From contig JALWUJ010000148.1 of NCBI GenBank assembly GCA_027080135.1, forward strand, positions 1 to 39,454: a stretch of 39,454 nucleotides of DNA. Reading direction: 5' to 3'. Numbering within the stretch: position 1 is the stretch's first letter; the number at the start of each line of letters is the position of its first letter. The stretch comes from Flavobacteriaceae bacterium (GTDB lineage: Bacteria; Bacteroidota; Bacteroidia; Flavobacteriales; Flavobacteriaceae). The notes under the pieces were generated by a model. The model did not search any database, was not told where the DNA came from, and saw nothing but the letters and a program-made list of their open reading frames with translations. Both the position numbers and the translations under genes were made by a program. Shown here one piece after another: positions 8,501-15,330 of this stretch.

Positions 8501-8917
8501 GCGTTTGGTGAGGTTGTTCCAAATATCGGTGTAACGCATTACAGCCTTACGACAGGCTGCGTTATAATCTTCTACCGAAATGGTTTTACCAATATCTTCT
8601 TTAGTAATTCCCAGTTCTTTTTCTACCCCTAATTCAATTGGTAAACCGTGGGTATCCCAACCTGCTTTTCGTTTTACCTGAAAGCCTTTCATGGTTTTAT
8701 AACGTGGAAAAATATCCTTAATCGCACGTGCTAAAACGTGATGTACTCCTGGCAAACCGTTGGCAGATGGTGGCCCTTCAAAAAACACAAAAGGAGGTTT
8801 TCCTTCACGAGAGGAAATACTCTTTTCGAAGATGTTTTCTTTTTCCCAAAAATCGAGTATTTCTTCCCCTAATTTGGGAAGGTTTAAGCCTTTATATGTC
8901 TTAAATTCTGTGTTCAT
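5513..8917 (-). CDS. ileS: isoleucyl-tRNA synthetase
   Basis: A 1134-residue class I aminoacyl-tRNA synthetase that charges tRNA(Ile). The HIGH-type motif is in GPPSANGLPGVHH (48-60), followed by KAGWDTHGLPIELGVEKELG. The editing (CP1) domain shows AWTTTPWTLPSNTAL, and the KMSKS loop appears as KMSKRLGNATDPFE near 682. The anticodon-binding domain and a C-terminal extension follow. The WDTHGLPIE form, the length and the absence of a C-terminal zinc cluster fit the eukaryote-like IleRS2 type, often associated with low mupirocin sensitivity; that property is family knowledge, not seen here. The gene leads a minus-strand run with the DksA/TraR-like gene and lspA, an order common in Flavobacteriia. 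A near-consensus -7 box (TATCTTTT, 8953-8960) lies 36 bases upstream. Confidence 0.97.
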   Translation of the reverse strand: MNTEFKTYKGLNLPKLGEEILDFWEKENIFEKSISSREGKPPFVFFEGPPSANGLPGVHHVLARAIKDIFPRYKTMKGFQVKRKAGWDTHGLPIELGVEKELGITKEDIGKTISVEDYNAACRKAVMRYTDIWNNLTKRIGYWVNMEDPYVTYNPKYMETVWWLLKEIYNKGLLYKGYTIQPYSPKAGTGLSSHELNQPGTYQDVTDTTVVAQFKAIKETLPTFLKELEGDIHFLAWTTTPWTLPSNTALTVGKKIDYVLVKTFNQYTYEEIQVILAKNLVGKQFTGKFEEVSTEADLENYEAGAKKIPFFILKEFKGADVLESRYEQLLPYALPNDHPENAFRVIAGDFVTTEDGTGIVHTAPTFGADDAMVAKQAVPEVPPMLVKDENGKLVPLVNLQGKFRSEMKEYAGKYVKNEYYADGEAPDKSVDVEIAIQLKIENKAFKVEKYTHSYPNCWRTDKPILYYPLDSWFIKVTDFKDRMFELNLGINWKPKATGEGRFGNWLANANDWNLSRSRYWGIPLPIWRTEDGTEEMAIGSIEELKSEMQKSVKAGFLQKDIFEDFVSNDFSEENYAKVDLHKNIVDEIVLVSASGNPMKREADLIDVWFDSGSMPYAQWHYPFENKEKVENTWRKADFIAEGVDQTRGWFYTLHAIATMIFDDVAYKNVVSNGLVLDKNGQKMSKRLGNATDPFETLDQFGPDATRWYMISNANPWDNLKFDLAGISEVRNKFFGTLYNTYSFFSLYANLDNFNYSEADIVLEKRPEIDRWILSELNTLIKKVDKFYEEYEPTKATRAISEFVQENLSNWFVRLSRRRFWKGSYGEDKISAYQTLHTCLLTICKLSAPVAPFFMDRMYRDLLNGTVKTDEISVHLSNFPKSDSSYIDKSLEHKMQKAQTISSLVLSLRQKEKIKVRQPLQKIMIPVLNNEQREEILAVSDLIKSEVNVKEIELIDEGSGILVKQIKPDFKKLGPRFGKEMKAVAQVITNFGQEEISTLEKEGEINVLVNEKNTTLCKDDVVISSQDIEGWLVANNDGVTVALDVTISPELKDEGIARELINRIQNIRKDAGFEVMDRVEITLQEDEKLNKAVSQNLDYIKRETLTEVLQFEEKLNEGTEIVFDDIASRLQIKKV

Positions 8918-8952
8918 TTTTTATTCTTTTCTGAATTATTTTTCAGTTACTA

Positions 8953-8960
8953 AAAAGATA
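8953..8960 (-). promoter_or_regulatory. possible -7 box of ileS
   Basis: The minus strand reads TATCTTTT, one base away from TAnnTTTG, about 36 bases before the ileS ATG. A clear -33 element is not evident. This is the only reasonable candidate in the gap. Confidence 0.3.
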
Positions 8961-9021
8961 GCTGCGAAATTAAGAAATTGTTGAGATAAGACAATGCTTA
9001 TTGCCTTAAAATTAAGGGACT

Positions 9022-9054
9022 AAAAAAAGCCTTGCAGAATTAACTACAAGGCTT
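9022..9054 (-). terminator. intrinsic terminator of the lipoprotein gene
   Basis: On the minus strand, AAGCCTTG (from 9054) and CAAGGCTT (to 9027) form a perfect 8-base stem around a 12-base loop and run straight into a T tract (9028-9022). This is a textbook Rho-independent terminator, 17 bases beyond the stop of the upstream lipoprotein gene. Confidence 0.85.
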
Positions 9055-9070
9055 GAAGTAGTAAAAAATA

Positions 9071-9610
9071 CTATTTATTAAATCTTAATTCTTCAAAAGT
9101 ATTGGTTGTAATATCTCCAATAGTAACTTCATTCTCATATTCCAAATACAATTCTGATTCAGTAAAACGGGTAATATCGTATAATTTAGTGATATTTTGA
9201 CCTTCTATTTGGTATGATAAAGTTAATGTACTATTAGTAGAGTTCAGACTATAAGTTCCATTTACATCTAATGAAACTATAACATCATCATTTACTGTTG
9301 TTTCTCCTGAAGCAGATACAATGGTTACTCTTGTTGTCAACAAACCATTTGCTATAAAAGTTCCGCCATTACTAAAAGTGTAGTTTACGTCCTGAAATAT
9401 AATACCATCTGTTGTTGTAGTGGTAGTTGAAGAAGTCCCATTAGAAAAAGTAACTGTTTCGGCAACAATATTCTTTGAAAAAAACTGAGAGTAAGTATCT
9501 ATAAAATTCTCTAATGTTAAGTCGTAAGTGTCATTATTATTGTTATCACTACTACAACTCACTAATGTAGCTGCAACGAATAACACAAATAAACTTTTTA
9601 ATAGTTTCAT
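9071..9610 (-). CDS. small secreted lipoprotein, lipocalin-like beta fold possible
   Basis: A 179-residue protein with a signal peptide and lipobox (MKLLKSLFVLFVAATLVSC), so the cysteine at 19 should be lipidated by the LspA pathway. After the Cys comes a polar SSDNNNND linker, typical of Bacteroidota surface or periplasmic lipoproteins. The rest is predicted all-beta: alternating Thr/Val strands such as TVTFSNGTSSTTTTTTDGI, then NGTYSLNSTNSTLTLSYQIE and ELYLEYE. The strand pattern resembles lipocalin-like Bacteroidota proteins, but no diagnostic motif is present and the function is unknown. The ATG at 9610 is chosen over an upstream one (9682) because the lipoprotein signal starts here and an exact -7 promoter box lies between the two. 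It is divergent from the beta-barrel gene at 9684. Confidence 0.8.
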   Translation of the reverse strand: MKLLKSLFVLFVAATLVSCSSDNNNNDTYDLTLENFIDTYSQFFSKNIVAETVTFSNGTSSTTTTTTDGIIFQDVNYTFSNGGTFIANGLLTTRVTIVSASGETTVNDDVIVSLDVNGTYSLNSTNSTLTLSYQIEGQNITKLYDITRFTESELYLEYENEVTIGDITTNTFEELRFNK

Positions 9611-9628
9611 AGGTTTTATTTTAAGTGA

Positions 9629-9636
9629 CAAATATA
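9629..9636 (-). promoter_or_regulatory. -7 promoter box of the lipoprotein gene
   Basis: The minus strand reads TATATTTG, an exact TAnnTTTG match, ending 18 bases before the ATG at 9610. A -33 element at the expected distance is not obvious. It supports the shorter start of the lipoprotein gene. Confidence 0.5.
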
Positions 9637-9683
9637 AGTTGTTTTTTAGTAGTTTAGTAACCTTAAAACAGCAATAATTCATA

Positions 9684-10592
9684 TTGAAAAAATTTGTAAT
9701 TCTATTCCTATTTATTTCGTCTTTTTCTGAAGCCCAAGAATATGTAGATATATTTAGAACGGGCTACAGTTATACTTCTGAAGCAAAATTTGACGGTACT
9801 AATGAAAGCACCGATGTAAAATCGTTTGAAGCAGGACTTACCTTACCGATTGTTTTAAACGACAAATATGCCTTGATTACTGGAGTGGATTTTAGCACTC
9901 ATCATTTACTTTTATCACCAGAATTTAATCAAACTACCAATTTGTATAGTGCTCTTTTAAAAGTTGGTGTAGCAACGACTTATAATGAAAAATGGAGCAG
10001 TACGATTGTATTATTGCCTAAAATTTCTTCCGATTATAAAAACTTATCTAGTGATGATTTTTACTTTGGAGGTTTTGCAGTTGCCAAACTTAAAAAGAGT
10101 GAAAATTTTAAATATCGCTTTGGAGTTTATGCTTCTACGGAAGCCTTCGGAATGTTCGCCACACCCATTTTCGGGTTTTATTATTTGAGCCAAAGTAAAA
10201 AACTTGAAATTGATGCTTCCTTGCCCATTTCGGCGGATATAAATTATCGTTTTGGAAAAGCTGCTGTGGGTATTGATTACTTCGGAATTGGACGTAGTTT
10301 TAACATAAGTCAAGAAACATCCATTCCTGTTTATGTGGAACAAAGCCCTCTGGAATTTACCAGTTATTTTCAATACGGAATTTTAAACAACAACATTCTT
10401 CTTAGAGCTAAAGTTGGTTATACTAGCAATACTCACGAGGTATATGAGCAAGGTGACAAGTTGGATTTTAGATTGTCTGCATTCAGTTTTGGAGATAATC
10501 GCACCCAACTTAATCCTGATATATCAGGAAGTGTTATGCTAAAATTTGAAGCTATTTATCGTATTCATTTTAAAGATAAAGAGAGTCGTTAA
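9684..10592 (+). CDS. outer-membrane beta-barrel protein (DUF6268-like)
   Basis: A 302-residue protein with a signal peptide (MKKFVILFLFISSFSEAQ) and a mature part of alternating aromatic and polar strands ending in an aromatic-rich strand (GSVMLKFEAIYRIHF), as in outer-membrane barrels. The pattern fits the uncharacterised DUF6268 family of Bacteroidota porin-like proteins; I am not certain of the family number. Translation must begin at a TTG (9684), which places the signal peptide exactly at the N-terminus, and no ATG lies near it. It is divergent from the lipoprotein gene with 73 bases between the two starts. The function is unknown; transport or surface structure is possible. Confidence 0.7.
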   Translation: MKKFVILFLFISSFSEAQEYVDIFRTGYSYTSEAKFDGTNESTDVKSFEAGLTLPIVLNDKYALITGVDFSTHHLLLSPEFNQTTNLYSALLKVGVATTYNEKWSSTIVLLPKISSDYKNLSSDDFYFGGFAVAKLKKSENFKYRFGVYASTEAFGMFATPIFGFYYLSQSKKLEIDASLPISADINYRFGKAAVGIDYFGIGRSFNISQETSIPVYVEQSPLEFTSYFQYGILNNNILLRAKVGYTSNTHEVYEQGDKLDFRLSAFSFGDNRTQLNPDISGSVMLKFEAIYRIHFKDKESR

Positions 10593-10603
10593 ATCACCTC
10601 TTG

Positions 10604-10633
10604 TTTGTTAAAAAAAAAAAATTAGTATCTTTG
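10604..10633 (+). promoter_or_regulatory. Bacteroidota-type promoter (-33 TTTG, -7 TATCTTTG)
   Basis: TTTG at 10604-10607 and an exact TAnnTTTG box, TATCTTTG, at 10626-10633 are separated by 18 bases that are mostly an A run. The -7 box ends 23 bases before the ATG at 10657. This is the best promoter match in the window and should drive the HNH and zinc-ribbon gene pair. Confidence 0.75.
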
Positions 10634-10656
10634 AATTACTCCCACAATTAATAAAT

Positions 10657-11217
10657 ATGAAACCAGTACAAAGAAAAGATATCTGGAAGGATTTTTCGCG
10701 TCCTTCTTGGAAATACAAAAGAAAGTATAAAGTCTCTTGCTATGGAAATGTAAAGCGAGTTAAAAAATTACCGACGGACAAAGAAGTAAAAATTTATGTC
10801 TTAGCGGGTTATGAAACTTTTTCAGAAAGAAAAAAAGATGAAAAAACCGATTTAATTTATGTACACAGATTGGTTGCCGAATTATTTTTAGAACATGATC
10901 CAGAAAGAAAATATGTAATTCATAAGGATTTTAATAAGTTAAATAATCACGTTGAAAATTTACAATATGTAAATAGGCAAGAGTTGGTTTTACATAATAT
11001 GAACAATCCCATGGTTATCGCAAAGAAAAAAGAAGCTTATTATATGCCAAAATATTCTAAGTTAAACGTTGGAAAAGTACGAATGATTAAAAGAAAAATA
11101 TTTGATCCCAATCGCAAAACCCGAATGAAGATGATTGCCAAACAATTTGGAATATCAGAAATGCAATTGTACCGAATTAAATCGGGAGAAAATTGGGGTC
11201 ATGTAACAGATTATTAA
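10657..11217 (+). CDS. NUMOD4 and HNH-type DNA-binding protein
   Basis: A 186-residue protein with three parts. Residues 8-45 match NUMOD4 (WKDFSRPSWKYKRKYKVSCYGNVKRV), a DNA-recognition motif of homing endonucleases. Residues 68-112 are an HNH_3-like module (YVHRLVAELFLEHDPERKYV, IHKDFNKLNNHVENLQYVN). Residues 130-184 form a helix-turn-helix (KMIAKQFGISEMQLYRIKSGENWGHV). In the nuclease core the usual NHIDGNK segment reads IHKDFNK, so the first Asn is replaced although the histidine and NNHVENL remain; cleavage activity is uncertain. There is no intron or intein around it, so it looks like a resident chromosomal gene, perhaps a regulator. A strong promoter precedes it, and a zinc-ribbon gene follows after 4 bases. 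Confidence 0.8.
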   Translation: MKPVQRKDIWKDFSRPSWKYKRKYKVSCYGNVKRVKKLPTDKEVKIYVLAGYETFSERKKDEKTDLIYVHRLVAELFLEHDPERKYVIHKDFNKLNNHVENLQYVNRQELVLHNMNNPMVIAKKKEAYYMPKYSKLNVGKVRMIKRKIFDPNRKTRMKMIAKQFGISEMQLYRIKSGENWGHVTDY

Positions 11218-11221
11218 GAAT

Positions 11222-11572
11222 ATGAATAAGGAATGTCCAGAATGTGGTGAAAAAATTATTGGTAGAGCCGATAAAAAGTTTTGTAGTGATGCTTGCCGAA
11301 ATGCTCATAACAATGCACTAAACAAAGACAGCAAAAACCTAATTAGAAACATTAATAATCGTCTTCGAAAAAACTACCGCATTTTAGAATCTTTAAATCC
11401 AAACGGTAAAACAAAAACTACTAAAGAAAAATTAGTCCGACTTGGATTTAATTTCGATTTTTTCACCAGTACCTACACCACAAAAGCGGGAGCAGTCTAT
11501 TTTTATTTATACGACCAAGGCTATCTTCCTTTAGAAAATGATTTTTATTTAATTGTACAGAGGAAGGAATAA
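11222..11572 (+). CDS. small zinc-ribbon protein (DUF2116-like)
   Basis: A 116-residue protein whose first 30 residues form a zinc-binding module: CPECG at 5-9 and FCSDACRNAHNN near 22-33, supplying four cysteines and possibly histidine. This resembles DUF2116 zinc ribbons. The rest is basic and helical (LIRNINNRLRKNYRILESLN, TKEKLVRLGFNFDFFTSTYT) and ends with a short beta segment, which suggests a nucleic-acid or protein-binding role. The ATG at 11222 follows the HNH gene by 4 bases, so the two are almost surely one transcript. No function is known. Confidence 0.72.
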   Translation: MNKECPECGEKIIGRADKKFCSDACRNAHNNALNKDSKNLIRNINNRLRKNYRILESLNPNGKTKTTKEKLVRLGFNFDFFTSTYTTKAGAVYFYLYDQGYLPLENDFYLIVQRKE

Positions 11573-11626
11573 TTATCCTTTAACTATAAATGTTTTCAAA
11601 TAAATAATTTCATAAATTTACATTCT

Positions 11627-13015
11627 ATGAAATATCATTTCTCATCCTTTCTATTTATTCTTTTTTTTGGTTTAATTTCTAACGCCCAAAACAATCTCAG
11701 CGAAACTGAAATCAACCTCATCAATCTAAGTTTAGAAAAAAGTTACACCTTAAAAGAAGCTAATCACGAACTTTCTATCGATAGTATTGAAAGTAAAACC
11801 ATTCGTCAAAATTTTATTCCAACCCTAGAAATGAACGCACTTTATGGCTATGGTGCAAGTAGAATTAATGTCGATATTCCCACGGTACAACTACCTATTA
11901 CTGGAATAGAATTGTTTGAGGGTGAATCTCGGTTTGATGCCGCAGGTCAGGTTTTTAACACCAATCTAACTGCCAAAGCTCTTTTATTTTCTGGGCTTCA
12001 AGTAAATTATGGTTCTAAAGCTTCTGAAGAAAAAATCAAGGCAAAAAACTTTATGTTGAATGCTACTAAATCTGAAGTAATCAAAGATGTGATTGATACT
12101 TTTGATAAAATCGAATTGCTTCATCAAGCCGAAAGTGTGATTGAAGCCAGCGAAAAACGATTGGCAAAAGAAAAAGAAAGGGTGGTGAAAGCCATCGAAA
12201 ACGGATTGGCAATTCCCTACGATCGTCAAAAAATTACAGCAGCTGAATTGAACTTAGCTTCTAAAAAAGCAGAACTTTATGGTAATATGAATTTGTTGTA
12301 TCTAAAACTTTCAATGCTCACTAATGTAGATGTTGCCACTTTAGAAAACTATCAATTTGAATTAAAACCTTGGATGCTTCAAAACGACACAAATACTTTT
12401 CAGGATAGACCAGAATTAAAAGCCTTGGATGCTTCGGTAAATGCATACGACTATAAATTAAAGATGAATCGGAATGCGTTTTTACCGAAAGTTCAAGCTA
12501 TGGCTTCGCTTTCTTATTCCAATATATTTAACGCAAATTTACAAACTCCTTATTCCTTACCGGGTGGAGAAAATGTAAATTTAGAACTCAATAAATTTGA
12601 ATTATTCCCAACTTATTTTTTAGGAGTTGGGATGAATTGGGAAATTTTTAGCGGATTAAAACACTCTAACGAAACTGCAAAAACCACCATTGAAAAAAGC
12701 ATCGCCGAAGAGAAAAAAACCGATGCCGAAGAAAAATTAGAACTCTATGCAAAAAAAGTTCAAGTAGATCTTGAAGTAAAAAACCAACAGTTATTATTTA
12801 AGGAGCAAGAAAAGGAAGCTGCCTTTAACACCTTAAATTTAGCCATAAAAAGTTATCACGAAGGACTCATTTCCATCACCGAACGGTTGGAAGCTGAAAC
12901 AGATTATCAAGAAGCAGCACTTAACTATTACAAGCTAATTGCGCAACAACGAATGGCAGCCCTAGAATTGCTAATCTCTAAAGGAAGTTTACAAGTAGAA
13001 AACTTGAATCATTAA
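11627..13015 (+). CDS. TolC family outer-membrane efflux protein
   Basis: A 462-residue protein with a signal peptide (MKYHFSSFLFILFFGLISNAQ) and the repeated helical-hairpin organisation of TolC. Two homologous halves each carry long amphipathic helices (for example EASEKRLAKEKERVVKAIENGLAIPYD near 175-200, and the EEKKTDAEEKLELYAKKVQVDLEVKNQQL stretch near 360-390) and short barrel strands. TolC proteins form the outer-membrane channel and periplasmic tunnel of tripartite exporters. It heads a plus-strand run with a HlyD adaptor and two ABC-2 permeases, so it should be the exit duct of that pump. A 174-base gap containing a long inverted repeat separates it from hlyD. Confidence 0.92.
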   Translation: MKYHFSSFLFILFFGLISNAQNNLSETEINLINLSLEKSYTLKEANHELSIDSIESKTIRQNFIPTLEMNALYGYGASRINVDIPTVQLPITGIELFEGESRFDAAGQVFNTNLTAKALLFSGLQVNYGSKASEEKIKAKNFMLNATKSEVIKDVIDTFDKIELLHQAESVIEASEKRLAKEKERVVKAIENGLAIPYDRQKITAAELNLASKKAELYGNMNLLYLKLSMLTNVDVATLENYQFELKPWMLQNDTNTFQDRPELKALDASVNAYDYKLKMNRNAFLPKVQAMASLSYSNIFNANLQTPYSLPGGENVNLELNKFELFPTYFLGVGMNWEIFSGLKHSNETAKTTIEKSIAEEKKTDAEEKLELYAKKVQVDLEVKNQQLLFKEQEKEAAFNTLNLAIKSYHEGLISITERLEAETDYQEAALNYYKLIAQQRMAALELLISKGSLQVENLNH

Positions 13016-13046
13016 AAAAACAATGAAAAATAAAAACCGAAACTTT

Positions 13047-13117
13047 CCTGCAAGGTTTTAAAAACCTTGTAGGTATTGATGGAATTGACACCTACAAGGT
13101 CTCAAAGACCTTGCAGG
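13047..13117. repeat. long inverted repeat between tolC-like and hlyD-like genes
   Basis: Two 28-base arms (13047-13074 and 13090-13117) are inverted copies, nearly identical apart from the middle (TTTTAAAAA against TCTTTGAGA). Each arm is itself palindromic (CCTGCAAGG ... CCTTGTAGG). The spacer is 15 bases. It lies inside what looks like one operon, where a strong hairpin could reduce read-through or stabilise the message. The type resembles palindromic repeats dispersed in Flavobacteriia. Confidence 0.75.
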
Positions 13118-13189
13118 AGAGATTATTCAACTAAGCATATAATTAAGGAAATGAAAAACTTCTTTAACTAGAATTAAAACATATTAAAA

Positions 13190-14173
13190 ATGAAAAATAA
13201 AAAACAACTACTCATTCTTATAATTCCCGTTCTCATTATTATAGTCGGAATTATCCTTTTATACATTTTAAAACCCAACGAAAATGACAACCGAGTTTTT
13301 GTAGGATTGTTTGAAACTACCGAAATTAGAGTGGCTTCTGAAATTCCTGGACGTATCGAAAACATCCATATAAAATTAGGAGATCAAGTTGAAAAAGGGC
13401 AATTATTAGCTACGATTGAAAGTGATATTTTGGATGCTAAAATTCAACAAGCAGAAGGAATGTACCAAGCAGCTTCTGGGGTGAATGACAAAGCAAATTC
13501 TGGAGCGAGAAGCCAAGAAGTAGTTGCTGCCGAAGACCAATATAAAATGGCGAAAAGTCAATATGAATTTGCTGAAAAGTCATACAAACGATTAGCAGCA
13601 ATGATAAAAGACAGTCTAGTTTCGCAACAACAAATGGACGAAGTTACCTTTAAACGCGATGCCGCTTTTGACCAAATGAATGCTGCCAAATCTATTTTTG
13701 AAATGGCAAAGGAAGGTGCTAGAAAAGAAGATAAAAAATCTGCCAAAGGGCAAATGAATGCAGCTAGTGGAAAAGTGCAAGAAGCAAAAGCCTATTATGA
13801 AGAACTAAAAATTTATGCACCTGTTTCTGGGGAAATTTCTTCAAAATTAGCAGAAGAAAGTGAAGTGATGCCAGCAGGATACCCATTATTTACCATTCAG
13901 AAATTAGAAGATATTCACGCGGTAATTCACGTTAGAGAAGACTTTTTAAACGACTTTAAAATGGGAACCGAAATCACAGGAAAACTACCTGCTTTTAATA
14001 ATGATTCTCAAAAATTTAAAGTGACTTATATCGCACCAATGGCAGATTTTGCCGATTGGATTCCAACTGCAGATAAAGGCAGATTGGATATGAAAACTTT
14101 TGAAATTCACTTAACACCCCTTTCCAAAATTGATGGGCTGAGACCCGGAATGAGTGTAAACATCAAACTTTGA
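13190..14173 (+). CDS. HlyD family periplasmic adaptor
   Basis: A 327-residue membrane-fusion protein with an N-terminal membrane anchor (QLLILIIPVLIIIVGIILLY, 5-24). A lipoyl half-motif follows (SEIPGRIENIHIKLGDQVEKG and QLLATIESDILDAKIQQAE, 50-90), then a helical hairpin (about 90-200), the second lipoyl half (IYAPVSGEISSKLAEESEVM, near 208-227) and a beta-barrel domain ending in GLRPGMSVNIKL. It bridges the inner-membrane permeases to the TolC channel. Its stop overlaps the start of the first permease (TTGA), which shows tight coupling. Confidence 0.92.
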   Translation: MKNKKQLLILIIPVLIIIVGIILLYILKPNENDNRVFVGLFETTEIRVASEIPGRIENIHIKLGDQVEKGQLLATIESDILDAKIQQAEGMYQAASGVNDKANSGARSQEVVAAEDQYKMAKSQYEFAEKSYKRLAAMIKDSLVSQQQMDEVTFKRDAAFDQMNAAKSIFEMAKEGARKEDKKSAKGQMNAASGKVQEAKAYYEELKIYAPVSGEISSKLAEESEVMPAGYPLFTIQKLEDIHAVIHVREDFLNDFKMGTEITGKLPAFNNDSQKFKVTYIAPMADFADWIPTADKGRLDMKTFEIHLTPLSKIDGLRPGMSVNIKL

Positions 14174-15330
14174 AAATACTAATCCAAATAATTATTCGGG
14201 AGTTACACCGAATTAAAAAAAGAGCTGCCGCTTGGGTATTACTTTTGGTGATTCCTGTCGCCGTGTTCTTTTATTTGGGAGCGATTTATGAAGAAGGTGC
14301 GATTGAAAAAGTAAACATCGCGATATTGGATTTAGATCATTCTGACTTGAGTAGAAAAGTGATTCAGAGTGTTGAGGCAACTCCAAAATTAGACATTGTA
14401 AAGTTATTAAATTCCAATGACAATATTGATGAAGTGTTTGTTAACAATCCAGATATCAAAGGGTTTTATGTGATTCCAAAGAATTTTCAGAAAAACATCT
14501 TTCTCGGAAAACAAGAAAAGTTATTGGTTTACACCAATTCTTCCAATATCATTTATGGGAATTTAATTTACAAAGAAGCTGCCACATTTATCAGTACAAT
14601 GTCCGCAGGAATTAATTTGAATTCGTTCAAACTACACGGAATTCCACACGAAAAAGCATTAAAAATGGTGATGCCCATTAAGGTAGTTACAAAACCAATG
14701 TACAACTCCTATTACAATTATTTGTATTATTTAATTCCGGGTTTAACCACGGTTTTGTTGCAAATGATCGTGTTCTTTTTGGGAGCAAGATCCATAAATT
14801 CTGAATACGCAAATGATACTTATGGTGAACTATTAAAACTCACAAATGGCAGTATTTTTAAAATCATTTTCGGAAAATTAATCACTTATACCCTTTTAGG
14901 TTTTACGTTGGGCGTATTTATTTTTTCGGTGGTGCATCCAATGTTAGGAATTCCGATGAGTCCAAGTACCCTTCCATTTTTAGGAGTGGTTTTGGTCTTT
15001 GTAATGACCAACGCAATGTTGGGAATGATGATTTCTGCTATCTTTAAAAAAGAAGCCATTGCGATGGATATTTCGTTTGTGTATAACTCACCAGCCTTTG
15101 TATTTAGCGGATTTACTTTTCCTATTATGGCAATGCCCGCGTTTAATGCTTGGTATGCACAACTCCTTCCGTACACCCATTTTTTAAATGCTTTTATCAA
15201 AGGAATTGAAATGAATACACCCTTTTCGTTTTTAAGTCAGCAGGTTTTAAATTTATTTATTTTCTTTTTGGTGGGCTATGTGGTTACGGTGACCATTTTA
15301 CTAATTCAAAATAAAAAAGCAGCAGTATGA
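14170..15330 (+). CDS. ABC-2 type transporter permease, first subunit
   Basis: A 386-residue inner-membrane protein of the ABC-2 (YhhJ/YbhS-like) type: one N-terminal membrane segment (WVLLLVIPVAVFFYLGAIY), a large periplasmic domain beginning VNIAILDLDHSDLSRKVIQS, then five membrane segments from about residue 195 onward with the typical PAFVFSGFTFPIMAMP and QLLPYTHFLNAF stretches. It starts at a TTG that overlaps the hlyD stop by 4 bases; a downstream ATG would remove the first membrane segment. It is paralogous to the next gene. No ATP-binding motif is present in this protein, as expected of a permease. Confidence 0.9.
   Translation: MKILIQIIIRELHRIKKRAAAWVLLLVIPVAVFFYLGAIYEEGAIEKVNIAILDLDHSDLSRKVIQSVEATPKLDIVKLLNSNDNIDEVFVNNPDIKGFYVIPKNFQKNIFLGKQEKLLVYTNSSNIIYGNLIYKEAATFISTMSAGINLNSFKLHGIPHEKALKMVMPIKVVTKPMYNSYYNYLYYLIPGLTTVLLQMIVFFLGARSINSEYANDTYGELLKLTNGSIFKIIFGKLITYTLLGFTLGVFIFSVVHPMLGIPMSPSTLPFLGVVLVFVMTNAMLGMMISAIFKKEAIAMDISFVYNSPAFVFSGFTFPIMAMPAFNAWYAQLLPYTHFLNAFIKGIEMNTPFSFLSQQVLNLFIFFLVGYVVTVTILLIQNKKAAV

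Noticed and set aside
10044-10373. A 109-residue minus-strand frame under the beta-barrel gene
   Set aside because: It overlaps fully with a gene that has a signal peptide and barrel strands; the shadow protein has no recognisable feature.
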